In this document: positions 51,178 to 59,528 of the stretch, in pieces
How the letters are laid out: every line of letters begins with the position of its first letter
How positions within the stretch are numbered: position 1 is the stretch's first letter
Made by a program: the position numbers and the translations under genes
DNA from: Aquabacter spiritensis
GTDB lineage: Bacteria > Pseudomonadota > Alphaproteobacteria > Rhizobiales > Xanthobacteraceae
Direction: 5' to 3'
DNA: 64,000 nucleotides
NCBI RefSeq assembly: GCF_004346185.1
Contig: NZ_SMAI01000002.1
Location: forward strand, 372,001-436,000
Notes under the pieces: model-generated
The model's input: only the letters and a program-made list of their open reading frames with translations
Database searches by the model: none
Told to the model about the DNA's origin: nothing

Positions 51178-51672
51178 ATGAACGACATGCAATTGGCCGA
51201 AGTCTGGGTCGCGGTGGCCTTTCTCGTGTTCGTCGGCATCCTGATCTATTACGGCGTGCACAAGACGATCGTCTCCGCGCTCGACGCGCGCGGCGCGCGC
51301 ATCGCCGCCGAACTCGACGAGGCGCGCCGCCTGAAGGAAGAGGCGCAGAAGCTCGTCGCCGAATACAAGCGCAAGCAGCGCGAGGCCGAGACAGAAGCCG
51401 AATCGATCGTCACCGCCGCGCGTGCGGAAGCCGAGCGTCTGGCGGCCGAAACCAAGACCAAGCTCGAGGACTTCGTCGCCCGCCGCACCCGCATGGCGGA
51501 AGAGAAGATCGCGCAGGCCGAGACCCAGGCCATCGCCGATGTGAAGGCGTTCGCGGCCGATGCCGCCGTGCGGGCGGCGGAGGGGCTGCTCGGCCGCGTG
51601 GCGCACGAGGCCGACACCGCGGAGCGCGTGATGAACGCCGCGATCGCCGACGTCAAAGCCAAGCTGAACTGA
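51178..51672 (+). CDS. atpF: F0 ATP synthase subunit b
   Basis: The 164-residue subunit has one membrane helix (VWVAVAFLVFVGILIYYGVH, about 9-28) and a coiled-coil stalk (KEEAQKLVAEYKRKQREAE and following). It pairs with b' and is the last gene of the F0 operon. The F1 genes are not in the window, as is usual in this group. Confidence 0.95.
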   Translation: MNDMQLAEVWVAVAFLVFVGILIYYGVHKTIVSALDARGARIAAELDEARRLKEEAQKLVAEYKRKQREAETEAESIVTAARAEAERLAAETKTKLEDFVARRTRMAEEKIAQAETQAIADVKAFAADAAVRAAEGLLGRVAHEADTAERVMNAAIADVKAKLN

Positions 51673-51691
51673 GCCGGCGCCGCGTCTGCCG

Positions 51692-51716
51692 GCCGGGTCC
51701 CCTTCACGGTCCCGGC
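51692..51716 (+). terminator. Stem-loop after atpF
   Basis: GCCGGGTCC (51692-51700) and GGTCCCGGC (51708-51716) pair with one mismatch around a 7-nt loop, 19 bases after atpF, followed by GCTTTG. It probably ends the F0 operon. Confidence 0.5.
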
Positions 51717-51766
51717 GCTTTGCGGCAGATTTCGCCCGCCCTTGAAACCGCCACGCGGGTGGTGTC

Positions 51767-52948
51767 ATGTCGTGCGGCATGAGCCGCCTTCTTCCCCGCC
51801 TCGCCTGGATGTTCGCCGCCCTGCTGCTGGCCGGAGCGCCGGCGGGGGGCGCATATGCGCAGGACATTCTGCGCCCGCCGGGAAACGTGCCGCGCCCCCC
51901 CGCCAACGTGCCCCAGGGCGGCTTCAACCTGTTCGGCGGCTGGACGCTGTTCAAGCCGCAGCCCGCTCCGGTCGAGGCGCCGCCGCCCAAGCGTCCGCCG
52001 CCCGAGCCGGAGGGGACCGTCCATGCCAGCGCCGACGCGGCGGTGGAGGGCAAGAAGCAGCCGCCCACGCAGTTCGTCCTGGTCCTCGGCGACCAATGGG
52101 GCGGCCAGCTCGCGCAGGGACTGGCCGACCTCTATGTGCGCGACCGGTCCAATCCGGCGGTGGTCGGCCGGACCGACGACGAGGCCGGCTTCCTGCCCCC
52201 CGACCAAGCGGGGCTGCCGGACATCCTGCAGACCATCCCCCAAGCCGTCGCGGACGCCAAGCCGAATGCCGTGGTCCTGGCGCTCGGCGCCAATGATCTC
52301 AGGCCGATCCGCGATGGCGATCAGAGCGTGGAGCCGCTCACCGACCGCTGGAACGAGTTGTTCGGCCGCCGCGTCGACGAGGTCCTCGCCGCCCTGCGCG
52401 CCCGTGCCGCGGGCGTGATTCTGGTCGGCCTCGCGCCGGTCCAGAATGCGGCGACCTCGGCTCAATACGAGAAGATCAACGACATTCTGCGCACCCGGGC
52501 CGCCCGCGCGGGCGCCACCTTTGTCAGCGTCTGGGACGGGTTCGTCGACGAGGAGGGAAAATATGCCGCGTCCGGCCCCGCCGTCGACGGCCAGCGCCGC
52601 CGGCTGCGGCTCGGCGACGGCGTGCGCTTCACCCGCGCCGGGTCGCGCAAGCTTGCTTATTTCGCGCAGAAGGACGTCACTCGCCTGCTGGCGGAGCCGG
52701 CGCCGGAGATCCCGGGCGTCTTGGACGGCCGGCCGCAGGCGCTTTCCTTGACGGACGGGCCGCGCGGCGCGAGTGCGCTGGTGGGCGCGGCCGCGGTGCC
52801 GGCTTCGGTGCCGGCCGGGGACGCGGCGCGCGCGCTGACCGAGGGCGCGCCCCTCGAGGCCGTTCCCGGCCGGGCGGACGATCATTCCTGGCCGGCGCGC
52901 GCCTTCGCCCCGCCCGCACCCGCCGCGCGGGATGCCGCCGCGCCTTAG
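51767..52948 (+). CDS. Exported DUF459 SGNH-hydrolase-fold protein, probable pseudo-enzyme
   Basis: The 393-residue protein has a signal peptide (cleavage near GGAYAQ), a Pro-rich linker and an SGNH fold (about 100-310). Block I reads LVLGDQWGGQLAQGLADLY, so the usual serine of GDS is a glutamine. Block III AVVLALGANDLRPIRDGD keeps the Gly and Asn. Block V reads DGVRFTRAGSRKLAYF, with Arg where the catalytic histidine is expected. DUF459 proteins are periplasmic and are thought to relate to acetylation of surface polysaccharides. A low-complexity Ala/Pro tail of about 80 residues ends it. ATG 51767 or 51779 may be used. Confidence 0.78.
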   Translation: MSCGMSRLLPRLAWMFAALLLAGAPAGGAYAQDILRPPGNVPRPPANVPQGGFNLFGGWTLFKPQPAPVEAPPPKRPPPEPEGTVHASADAAVEGKKQPPTQFVLVLGDQWGGQLAQGLADLYVRDRSNPAVVGRTDDEAGFLPPDQAGLPDILQTIPQAVADAKPNAVVLALGANDLRPIRDGDQSVEPLTDRWNELFGRRVDEVLAALRARAAGVILVGLAPVQNAATSAQYEKINDILRTRAARAGATFVSVWDGFVDEEGKYAASGPAVDGQRRRLRLGDGVRFTRAGSRKLAYFAQKDVTRLLAEPAPEIPGVLDGRPQALSLTDGPRGASALVGAAAVPASVPAGDAARALTEGAPLEAVPGRADDHSWPARAFAPPAPAARDAAAP

Positions 52949-53043
52949 GGCCGATCCGATCATCTCCACCACCAAGAGCGGACCCGGATCGGCGACGCGG
53001 ACCTGTCGCCGGTTCGCCTCACCGGCAACGCGGCGACACCTCC

Positions 53044-53462
53044 GCCGCCGCCTGTCCCGCCGCGGGACGCCGTCTCTCTGCGCCCGCAACGCAAGGGGAA
53101 CGGAATCGGGGCGAATCGCGGGCCTGTGCGCGTTCGCGGTCCGTCCCGGGTCCCGGCCGCCGCCTGTCCCGCAGCGGGACGCCGTCTCTCTGCGCCCGCA
53201 ACGCAAGGGGAACGGAAGCGGGGCGAATCGCGGGCCCGCGCGCGTTCGTGGTCCGTCCCGGGCCGCGGCCGCCGCCTGTCCCGGGGCGGGACGCCGTCTC
53301 TCTGCGCCCGCAACGCAAGGGGAACGGAAGCGGAGCGAATCGCGGGCCTGCGCGCGTTCGCGGTCCGCCCCGGGCCGCGGCCGCCGCCTGTCCCACAGCG
53401 GGACGCCGTCTCTCTGCGCCCGCAACGCGGCGGGAACGGACCAGGGGCGAATCGCGGTCCGG
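53044..53462. repeat. Tandem repeat, four copies of a 112-bp unit
   Basis: The sequence GGGACGCCGTCTCTCTGCGC begins at 53064, 53176, 53288 and 53400, each exactly 112 bp apart; the last copy is cut short after about 60 bp. Units share CCCGCAACG and GGGGCGAATCGCGG with scattered substitutions. Each junction carries a short dyad (GTCCCGC-GCGGGAC type, at 53054-53068 in copy 1), perfect in copies 1-3 and damaged in copy 4. There are no spacers between the units, so this is not a CRISPR. Confidence 0.85.
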
Positions 53463-53496
53463 CGCCCGATCTCGCTTTGTTCGGCCCGCAAGCGTG

Positions 53497-53529
53497 CCCT
53501 TGCGACACGCCGAATGCATTCCCATCCTA
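53497..53529 (+). promoter_or_regulatory. Heat-shock (sigma-32) type promoter of htpX
   Basis: CCCTTGCGA (53497-53505) matches the sigma-32 -35 consensus CCCTTGAA except at one or two positions. After 15 bp follows CCCATCCTA (53521-53529), close to the -10 consensus CCCCATNTA. It lies 55 bp before the htpX ATG and directly behind the tandem repeat. Confidence 0.55.
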
Positions 53530-53584
53530 ATAGTGCACCGCACGATTGCGGGGCGGGTGCGGCATCGGCCGCGCGGAGGAGACA

Positions 53585-54529
53585 ATGAATTACCTGCGGA
53601 CGGCCATCCTGCTTGCGGGTCTGACCGCCCTCTTCATGGTGGTGGGCTTCGTCATCGGCGGGCGGGGCGGCATGATGATCGCCTTCCTCGTGGCGGCAGC
53701 CATGAATCTGTTCAGCTATTGGAATGCCGACAAGCTCGTGCTGCGGATGTACGGCGCGCGCGAAGTCGACGAGCGGACCGCGCCCGATCTGGTGCGGATG
53801 GTCCGCGATCTGGCGGCGCGGGCCGAACTGCCCATGCCGAAGGTCTATCTGATCGACAATCCCCAGCCGAACGCGTTCGCGACCGGGCGCAATCCGCAGA
53901 ACGCCGCGGTTGCGGCGACCACCGGCCTGCTCCGGATGCTCAATCGCGACGAGATCGCCGGGGTCATGGCGCACGAACTCGCCCATGTGAAGCATCACGA
54001 CACGCTCACCATGACGATCACCGCCACCATTGCGGGCGCGATCTCGATGCTGGCGAATTTCGGCCTGTTCTTCGGCGGCGGGAACCGGGAGAATAACGGC
54101 TCGCCGTTCGGCATGATCGGCACCATTCTGATGGTGTTCCTGGCGCCTTTGGCCGCGATGGTGGTGCAGATGGCGATCTCCCGCTCGCGCGAATACGTGG
54201 CCGACCGCACCGGCGCGGAAATCTGCGGCCAGCCGCTCGCCCTCGCCTCGGCGCTGGCGAAGATTTCCGGCGCCGCCCATCAGGTGCAGAATTACGAGGC
54301 GGAGGCGAACCCGGCCACCGCCCACATGTTCATCATCAACCCGCTGTCGGGGGCGCGGATGGACAATCTGTTCTCCACCCATCCGGCCACCGAAAACCGG
54401 ATCGCCGCGCTCCAGGATCTGGCGCGGCGGATGGGGGCTGCGGGCAGCGGCAGCTTCATGCCCCGCACCGCGCCCTCCGGTCCGTGGGGCGGAAATGCCC
54501 GGCGCGGCGGGCGCGGGCCCTGGGGCTGA
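53585..54529 (+). CDS. htpX: Membrane zinc metalloprotease HtpX
   Basis: The 314-residue inner-membrane protease degrades misfolded membrane proteins. Two N-terminal helices ([20 protein letters not shown] and [17 protein letters not shown]) precede the zinc motif [10 protein letters not shown] (about 137-146). Two more hydrophobic segments follow, then [17 protein letters not shown], with the third zinc ligand Glu. The C-terminus is a Gly/Arg-rich tail ([12 protein letters not shown]). The ATG at 53585 is preceded by GGAGGAGA and gives the family start MNYLRTAIL. Confidence 0.96.
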   Translation: MNYLRTAILLAGLTALFMVVGFVIGGRGGMMIAFLVAAAMNLFSYWNADKLVLRMYGAREVDERTAPDLVRMVRDLAARAELPMPKVYLIDNPQPNAFATGRNPQNAAVAATTGLLRMLNRDEIAGVMAHELAHVKHHDTLTMTITATIAGAISMLANFGLFFGGGNRENNGSPFGMIGTILMVFLAPLAAMVVQMAISRSREYVADRTGAEICGQPLALASALAKISGAAHQVQNYEAEANPATAHMFIINPLSGARMDNLFSTHPATENRIAALQDLARRMGAAGSGSFMPRTAPSGPWGGNARRGGRGPWG

Positions 54530-54620
54530 CGCCGGCGGACCTTGGCGCGGTTCGGGTCCGGACACCCCCGAACCGCGCGCGGCGGTTGCCTTCCGCCGCG
54601 CAACGGCTTACCTGCGCGCC

Positions 54621-55958
54621 ATGAGATCCCCGAACCGTCCGAACCCGACCGGCCCCCGCCCCGCGGCGCCCGGCCTCGAAGCACGCCGCCGAGCCGCCGA
54701 CGCGCTGGACCGCGTGCTGCGCTCCGGGGCCTCCATGGACGAGGCCCTCCAGGATGCGCCGGCACTCGAGCCGCGCGACCGGGCCCTCGCCTTCCATATC
54801 CTCGCCGTGTCGCTGCGGCGCCTCGGCACGCTGCGCACCCTGCTCGCCGGCATGCTGGAGCGGGGTCTGCCGCGCTCGGCGCCGCGCCTCGAAGCGATCC
54901 TTCTCACCGGGGCGGCGCAGATCCTGTTCATGGACGTGCCGGACCATGCGGCGGTCGGGCTGGCGGTCGACCTCGCCCGCAGCGACCGGTCGACCGGCGG
55001 CTATGCCGGCCTTGCCAATGCCGTTCTGCGGCGTGTCGCCCGCGAGGGTGCGGCCCGGCTCGCGGACATCGATCCGCTCGCGGTCGACACGCCGGACTGG
55101 CTGCGCCGACGCTGGATCGACACCTACGGCGCCGACACGGCGGCGGCGATCGCCGCGATCCACGCGAAAGAGCCGGCCCTCGACATCAGCGTGAAGGCGG
55201 ATCCCGAACTCTGGGCCGAGCGCCTGTCCGGCGAAGTCCTGCCGACCGGCACGGTGCGCGTGCTCCAGGCGGGCCCGATCCGCGCGCTGCCGGGCTTCGC
55301 GGAGGGCGCCTGGTGGGTGCAGGATGCCGCCGCCGCGCTTCCCGCCCGCCTGCTCGGTCCGGTCGCCGGACTCCGGGTCGCCGATCTGTGCGCCGCGCCG
55401 GGCGGCAAGACCGCCCAGCTCGCCGCTGCGGGCGCCCAGGTGACCGCCATCGACCGGTCGGGAGAGCGGCTCGTCCGGCTGAAGGAAAATCTCGCGCGCC
55501 TCAACCTCGCCGCGACCTGCGTCGCGGCCGACGCCGCCACCTATCAAGGCGGGCCTTTCGACGCGGTCCTGCTGGACGCGCCATGCACCGCGACCGGCAC
55601 GCTGCGCCGCCATCCCGACATTGCTTGGAGCAAGCGGCCGCAGGATATTGCGACGCTGGCGGCGCTCCAGGCGCGCCTGCTCGACCGCGCTTTGGATCTC
55701 GTGCGGCCCGGCGGCCTCCTGGTCTATTCGACCTGCTCGCTGGAGCGGGAGGAGGGCGAGGACCAGATCGCCCGGCTGCTTTCGGCGCGTCCCGATGCCG
55801 AACGGGTGCCGATCGACGCAAAAGATGGCGCGGCCGTCGCGGCGTTCACGACTCCTCAAGGTGATTTGCGCACTCTGCCCTGTGACTGGATGCGGGGAGA
55901 ACCGGAGCGTTCCGGGCTCGACGGCTTCTTTGCAGCCCGCTTGCGCAAACGCGACTGA
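54621..55958 (+). CDS. rsmB: 16S rRNA (cytosine-967-C5)-methyltransferase RsmB
   Basis: The 445-residue protein has an N-terminal NusB-like RNA-binding domain (about 15-150; ARRRAADALDRVLRSGASMD) and a catalytic Rossmann domain: LCAAPGGKTAQLAAAGAQVT (about 256-275), VLLDAPCTATGTLRRHPDI (motif IV, with the release cysteine) and LVYSTCSLEREEGEDQ (motif VI, with the catalytic cysteine). A heparinase-like gene follows after 16 bp. Confidence 0.94.
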   Translation: MRSPNRPNPTGPRPAAPGLEARRRAADALDRVLRSGASMDEALQDAPALEPRDRALAFHILAVSLRRLGTLRTLLAGMLERGLPRSAPRLEAILLTGAAQILFMDVPDHAAVGLAVDLARSDRSTGGYAGLANAVLRRVAREGAARLADIDPLAVDTPDWLRRRWIDTYGADTAAAIAAIHAKEPALDISVKADPELWAERLSGEVLPTGTVRVLQAGPIRALPGFAEGAWWVQDAAAALPARLLGPVAGLRVADLCAAPGGKTAQLAAAGAQVTAIDRSGERLVRLKENLARLNLAATCVAADAATYQGGPFDAVLLDAPCTATGTLRRHPDIAWSKRPQDIATLAALQARLLDRALDLVRPGGLLVYSTCSLEREEGEDQIARLLSARPDAERVPIDAKDGAAVAAFTTPQGDLRTLPCDWMRGEPERSGLDGFFAARLRKRD

Positions 55959-55974
55959 GGACCGACCCGTCCGA

Positions 55975-57717
55975 ATGACCCGGGCAGCCATTGCAGAACG
56001 CATGCGCCTAGCGGCCTTTCTGGCGGGGCGTACCGTCCGTTCCCTGCTCTCGCGGACGCCCGCGGCGCCGCTGACGCTCGGCCGCGTGGCGGTCCCTGTG
56101 CCCGAGCGCCTGCTGATCGCCCCGCAGGACCTGCGCACCGGGGATGCCACCCGCGCCAGCGAGATCTATGCCGGGCGCTTCGCCTTCTCCGGCAAGATCG
56201 CCATGCTGGAGGGCCGCACCCCCTTCGAATTGGAGCCGCCCTCCGAGGAATGGGCCGAGACGCTGCACGGCTTCGGCTGGCTGCGGCATTTGCGGGCGGC
56301 GGGCACCACGATCGCCCGCGCCAATGCCCGCGCTTTGGTCGGCGACTGGATGCGCGATCCCGGCTATGCCCGCGCGATCGCACAGCGCCCTGACGTGGCG
56401 GCGCGGCGCATCATCTCCTGGCTCACCCAGGCCCCGTTCGTGCTCCAGGATGCGGACCACGATTTCTACCGGCGCTTCATGCGCTCGGTGGCGCGGCAGG
56501 TCCGGCATCTCCGGCGCGCGGCGGGCGATGCGCCGGACGGCTATCCCCGGCTGATCTCCCTGATCGCCCTGGCGTTCGCCGGACTGTGCATGTCCGACCA
56601 GACCCGCCTGATGCGCGCCGCCCAGAAGCGCCTGATGGAGGAACTCGACCGCCAGATCCTGCCCGATGGCGGGCCGCTGACCCGCAGCCCCGGCATGCTG
56701 ATCGCGCTGCTGCTCGATCTTCTCCCGCTGCGTCACGCTTATGCCGCCCGCAACCAGCCGGCGCCGCCGCCGCTGATGAATGCGATCGACCGCATGATGC
56801 CGATGCTGCGCTTCTTCCGGCACGGCGATGGCGCGTTTGCCCTGTTTCACGGCATGAGCCACACGGCCGCCGATCAGCTCGCCACGATCCTCGCTTATGA
56901 CGATGCCCGCGGCGTGCCGGTCGCGAATGCGCCGCATGCCGGCTTCCAGCGGCTGGAGGCGCACGGCACCGTCGTGATCGCCGACACCGGCGCGCCCCCG
57001 CCGCTCTCGGCGTCCGACGAGGCGCATGCCAGCTGCCTGTCGTTCGAGATGTCGAGCGGACGGCACCGCATCATCGTCAATTGCGGCATGACCGAAGTGA
57101 ACCGCGATCGCTGGCGGCAGGTCGCGCGGGCCACCGCCGCCCATTCCACGGTCGTGGTCGGCGATACCTCGTCCTGCCGGTTTCTCCAGGTCGGGAGCTT
57201 CGCCCGGACGGTGGGGGCGCCGATCATTTCCGGGCCGCGGGATGTCCCGGTGCAGCGCGGCGGGCGCGAGGGCGCGGTCCTGGTCCGGGCGCGGCACGAC
57301 GGCTATGCGGAGCCCTTCGGCGTCCTGCATCAGCGCTCCTGGCGGCTCGCCGCCGACGGGGCGCGGCTCGACGGCGAGGACCAGTTCAGCGCGCCGCCGG
57401 GCGCGACCCTGCGCGCCGTGCCGTTCTGCGCCCGGTTCCATCTTCACCCGGCGATCGAGGTGGAGCGGCTGGAGGATGCGGCGACGGTCCTTTTGACGGT
57501 GCCGGGCGGCGAAGCCTGGGCCTTCGTCGCGCCCAACCAGACCGTTGCGGTGGAAGAAAGCGTCTATCTGGCGGCACCCGACGGCCCGCGCCGCAGCCTG
57601 CAACTCAGCATTACCGGCGCTTTGCCGGAAACCACGCGCATCCTGTGGACCCTCGTGCGGACGCGCGAGAGCGATGCGCCCCGCGGATACGCACGCGGGG
57701 GCCGGCGCGGCGGGTGA
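55975..57717 (+). CDS. Heparinase II/III family protein
   Basis: The 580-residue protein has an N-terminal alpha-helical toroid (about 60-330; EEWAETLHGFGWLRHLRAAG, GYPRLISLIALAFAGLCMSD) and a C-terminal beta-sandwich of the heparinase II/III-like type (SFEMSSGRHRIIVNCGM, VLHQRSWRLAADGARLDGED). No signal peptide is seen. Such genes follow rsmB and precede purH in many alphaproteobacteria. The substrate, presumably an acidic polysaccharide, is not known. Confidence 0.85.
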   Translation: MTRAAIAERMRLAAFLAGRTVRSLLSRTPAAPLTLGRVAVPVPERLLIAPQDLRTGDATRASEIYAGRFAFSGKIAMLEGRTPFELEPPSEEWAETLHGFGWLRHLRAAGTTIARANARALVGDWMRDPGYARAIAQRPDVAARRIISWLTQAPFVLQDADHDFYRRFMRSVARQVRHLRRAAGDAPDGYPRLISLIALAFAGLCMSDQTRLMRAAQKRLMEELDRQILPDGGPLTRSPGMLIALLLDLLPLRHAYAARNQPAPPPLMNAIDRMMPMLRFFRHGDGAFALFHGMSHTAADQLATILAYDDARGVPVANAPHAGFQRLEAHGTVVIADTGAPPPLSASDEAHASCLSFEMSSGRHRIIVNCGMTEVNRDRWRQVARATAAHSTVVVGDTSSCRFLQVGSFARTVGAPIISGPRDVPVQRGGREGAVLVRARHDGYAEPFGVLHQRSWRLAADGARLDGEDQFSAPPGATLRAVPFCARFHLHPAIEVERLEDAATVLLTVPGGEAWAFVAPNQTVAVEESVYLAAPDGPRRSLQLSITGALPETTRILWTLVRTRESDAPRGYARGGRRGG

Positions 57718-57767
57718 CGGGCGGGGCCGGCCGTGTTAGGCGAGCCTGACGCGACCGGAGTTCCCAA

Positions 57768-59357
57768 ATGACCGCCGATATCCGCCCCGTCACCCGTGCC
57801 CTCATCTCGGTGTCCGACAAGACCGGGCTGATCCCCTTCGCCGCCGCTTTGAGCAAGGCCGGAGTGCAGCTGATCTCGACCGGCGGCACGGCCAAGGCCC
57901 TGGCCGAGGCCGGGCTGAGCGTGATGGATGTCGCCGAACTGACCGGCTTTCCGGAAATGATGGATGGCCGCGTGAAGACGCTGCATCCCCGCGTCCATGG
58001 CGGCATCCTGGCGGTGCGGGCGGATGCCGGTCACCAGGCGTCGCTGGCCGAACACGCGATCCTGCCGATCGACCTCGTCGTGGTGAACCTCTATCCGTTC
58101 GAGGCGACCATCGCGAAGGGCGCCGATTTCGAAACCGCGATCGAGAATATCGATATCGGCGGACCTTCCATGATCCGGGGCGCCGCGAAGAACCACACCG
58201 ACGTCGCGGTGGTCGTGGATGCCGCCGATTATGCCGCGGTGACGGGCGAGATCGAACTGCATGGCGGCACCACGCTGGCGCTGCGCCGCCGCCTCGCCCA
58301 GACCGCTTATGCCCGCACGGCGGCCTATGATGCGGCGATTTCCAACTGGTTCGCGGGGGAGCTGAAGCTCGCCGCGCCGGCCTATCGGGCGGTCGGCGGC
58401 CGGCTCTGCGAGGAATTGCGCTACGGCGAGAACCCGCACCAATCGGCCGCCTTCTATGCCACGGGCGAGGCCCGGCCCGGCGTCGCCAGCGCCCGCCAGG
58501 TCCAGGGCAAGCAGCTCTCCTTCAACAATATCAACGACACCAACGCGGCCTTCGAGTGTGTCGCCGAGTTCGATCCGGCCCGCACGGCGGCCGTCGTCAT
58601 CGTCAAGCATGCCAATCCGTGCGGCGTGGCGGAGGCCGCCTCGCTCGACGACGCCTATCGCAAGGCGCTGGCCTGCGACCCGGTTTCGGCCTTCGGCGGC
58701 ATCATCGCCGTCAACCGCCCGCTCGACGCGGCCGCCGCCCGCGCGATGACCGAAATCTTCACCGAGGTGATCATCGCGCCGGACGCCTCGGAAGAGGCGA
58801 TCGCCCTCATCGCCGCCAAGAAGAATCTGCGCCTCCTCCTCACCGGGGGCCTGCCGGACCCCGAAGCGCCGGGTCTCGACATTCGCAGCGTCGCGGGCGG
58901 CCTCCTGGTCCAGGGGCGCGACGTCGCCCGGGTCGATGCGATGGACCTGAAGGTGGTGACGCGGCGCGCGCCGAGCGCGCGGGAACTGGCGGATCTGCGC
59001 TTCGCCTTCCGGGTCGCCAAGCACGTCAAGTCCAACACCATCGTCTATGCCCGCGACCTCGCGACGGTGGGAATCGGCGCCGGGCAGATGAGCCGCGTCG
59101 ATGCCGCCAGGATCGCCGCCCGCAAGGCGCAGGATGCGGCGGAGGCGGCCGGGCTCGCCGATCCCCTGACCAAAGGCAGCGTGGTGGCGTCCGACGCCTT
59201 CTTCCCGTTCGCCGACGGCCTCCTTGTGGCAGCCGAGGCGGGTGCGACGGCGGTGATCCAGCCGGGCGGCTCGATGCGCGACCAGGAGGTGATCGCCGCG
59301 GCGGACGCGGCGGGCCTCGCCATGGTGTTCACCGGCGTGCGGCACTTCAAGCACTGA
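57768..59357 (+). CDS. purH: Bifunctional AICAR transformylase / IMP cyclohydrolase
   Basis: The 529-residue enzyme performs the last two steps of IMP synthesis. The N-terminal cyclohydrolase (about 1-195) has [34 protein letters not shown] and [16 protein letters not shown]. The C-terminal transformylase has [31 protein letters not shown] (with the catalytic Lys-His) and [11 protein letters not shown]. It lies 50 bp after the heparinase-like gene. Confidence 0.98.
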   Translation: MTADIRPVTRALISVSDKTGLIPFAAALSKAGVQLISTGGTAKALAEAGLSVMDVAELTGFPEMMDGRVKTLHPRVHGGILAVRADAGHQASLAEHAILPIDLVVVNLYPFEATIAKGADFETAIENIDIGGPSMIRGAAKNHTDVAVVVDAADYAAVTGEIELHGGTTLALRRRLAQTAYARTAAYDAAISNWFAGELKLAAPAYRAVGGRLCEELRYGENPHQSAAFYATGEARPGVASARQVQGKQLSFNNINDTNAAFECVAEFDPARTAAVVIVKHANPCGVAEAASLDDAYRKALACDPVSAFGGIIAVNRPLDAAAARAMTEIFTEVIIAPDASEEAIALIAAKKNLRLLLTGGLPDPEAPGLDIRSVAGGLLVQGRDVARVDAMDLKVVTRRAPSARELADLRFAFRVAKHVKSNTIVYARDLATVGIGAGQMSRVDAARIAARKAQDAAEAAGLADPLTKGSVVASDAFFPFADGLLVAAEAGATAVIQPGGSMRDQEVIAAADAAGLAMVFTGVRHFKH

Positions 59358-59528
59358 CGGGTCCCGCCGGGCGCGTCGGGCGCGCTTCTGCGATCGGCGC
59401 GCTCGGGTTGCCGGGTTGCGCGGGCGGCGGCGTTCGGGCAGCCTTTTGCGCCGCGTCAAGGCGCCGGGGTGCCGGAGCCGCCAAGGGAGGGCGACGCTTC
59501 GGAGCGGCTGAAACGAGCGAGGCAGCCC

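Larger units (their letters stand above)
52949..53584. other. Non-coding gap between the DUF459 gene and htpX
   Basis: This 636-bp gap holds the four-copy tandem repeat and the htpX promoter described separately. Open frames cross it only because the sequence is GC-rich; the repeat unit is not a multiple of three, so none keeps its frame from copy to copy. Confidence 0.7.

Noticed and set aside
53044-53462. CRISPR array
   Set aside because: The repeats are 112 bp, contiguous and without spacers; no cas genes are present.
51704-54565. A 953-codon minus-strand frame across the DUF459 gene, the tandem repeat and htpX
   Set aside because: It is antisense to two recognisable genes and has no conserved features. 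The part over the tandem repeat changes frame from copy to copy.
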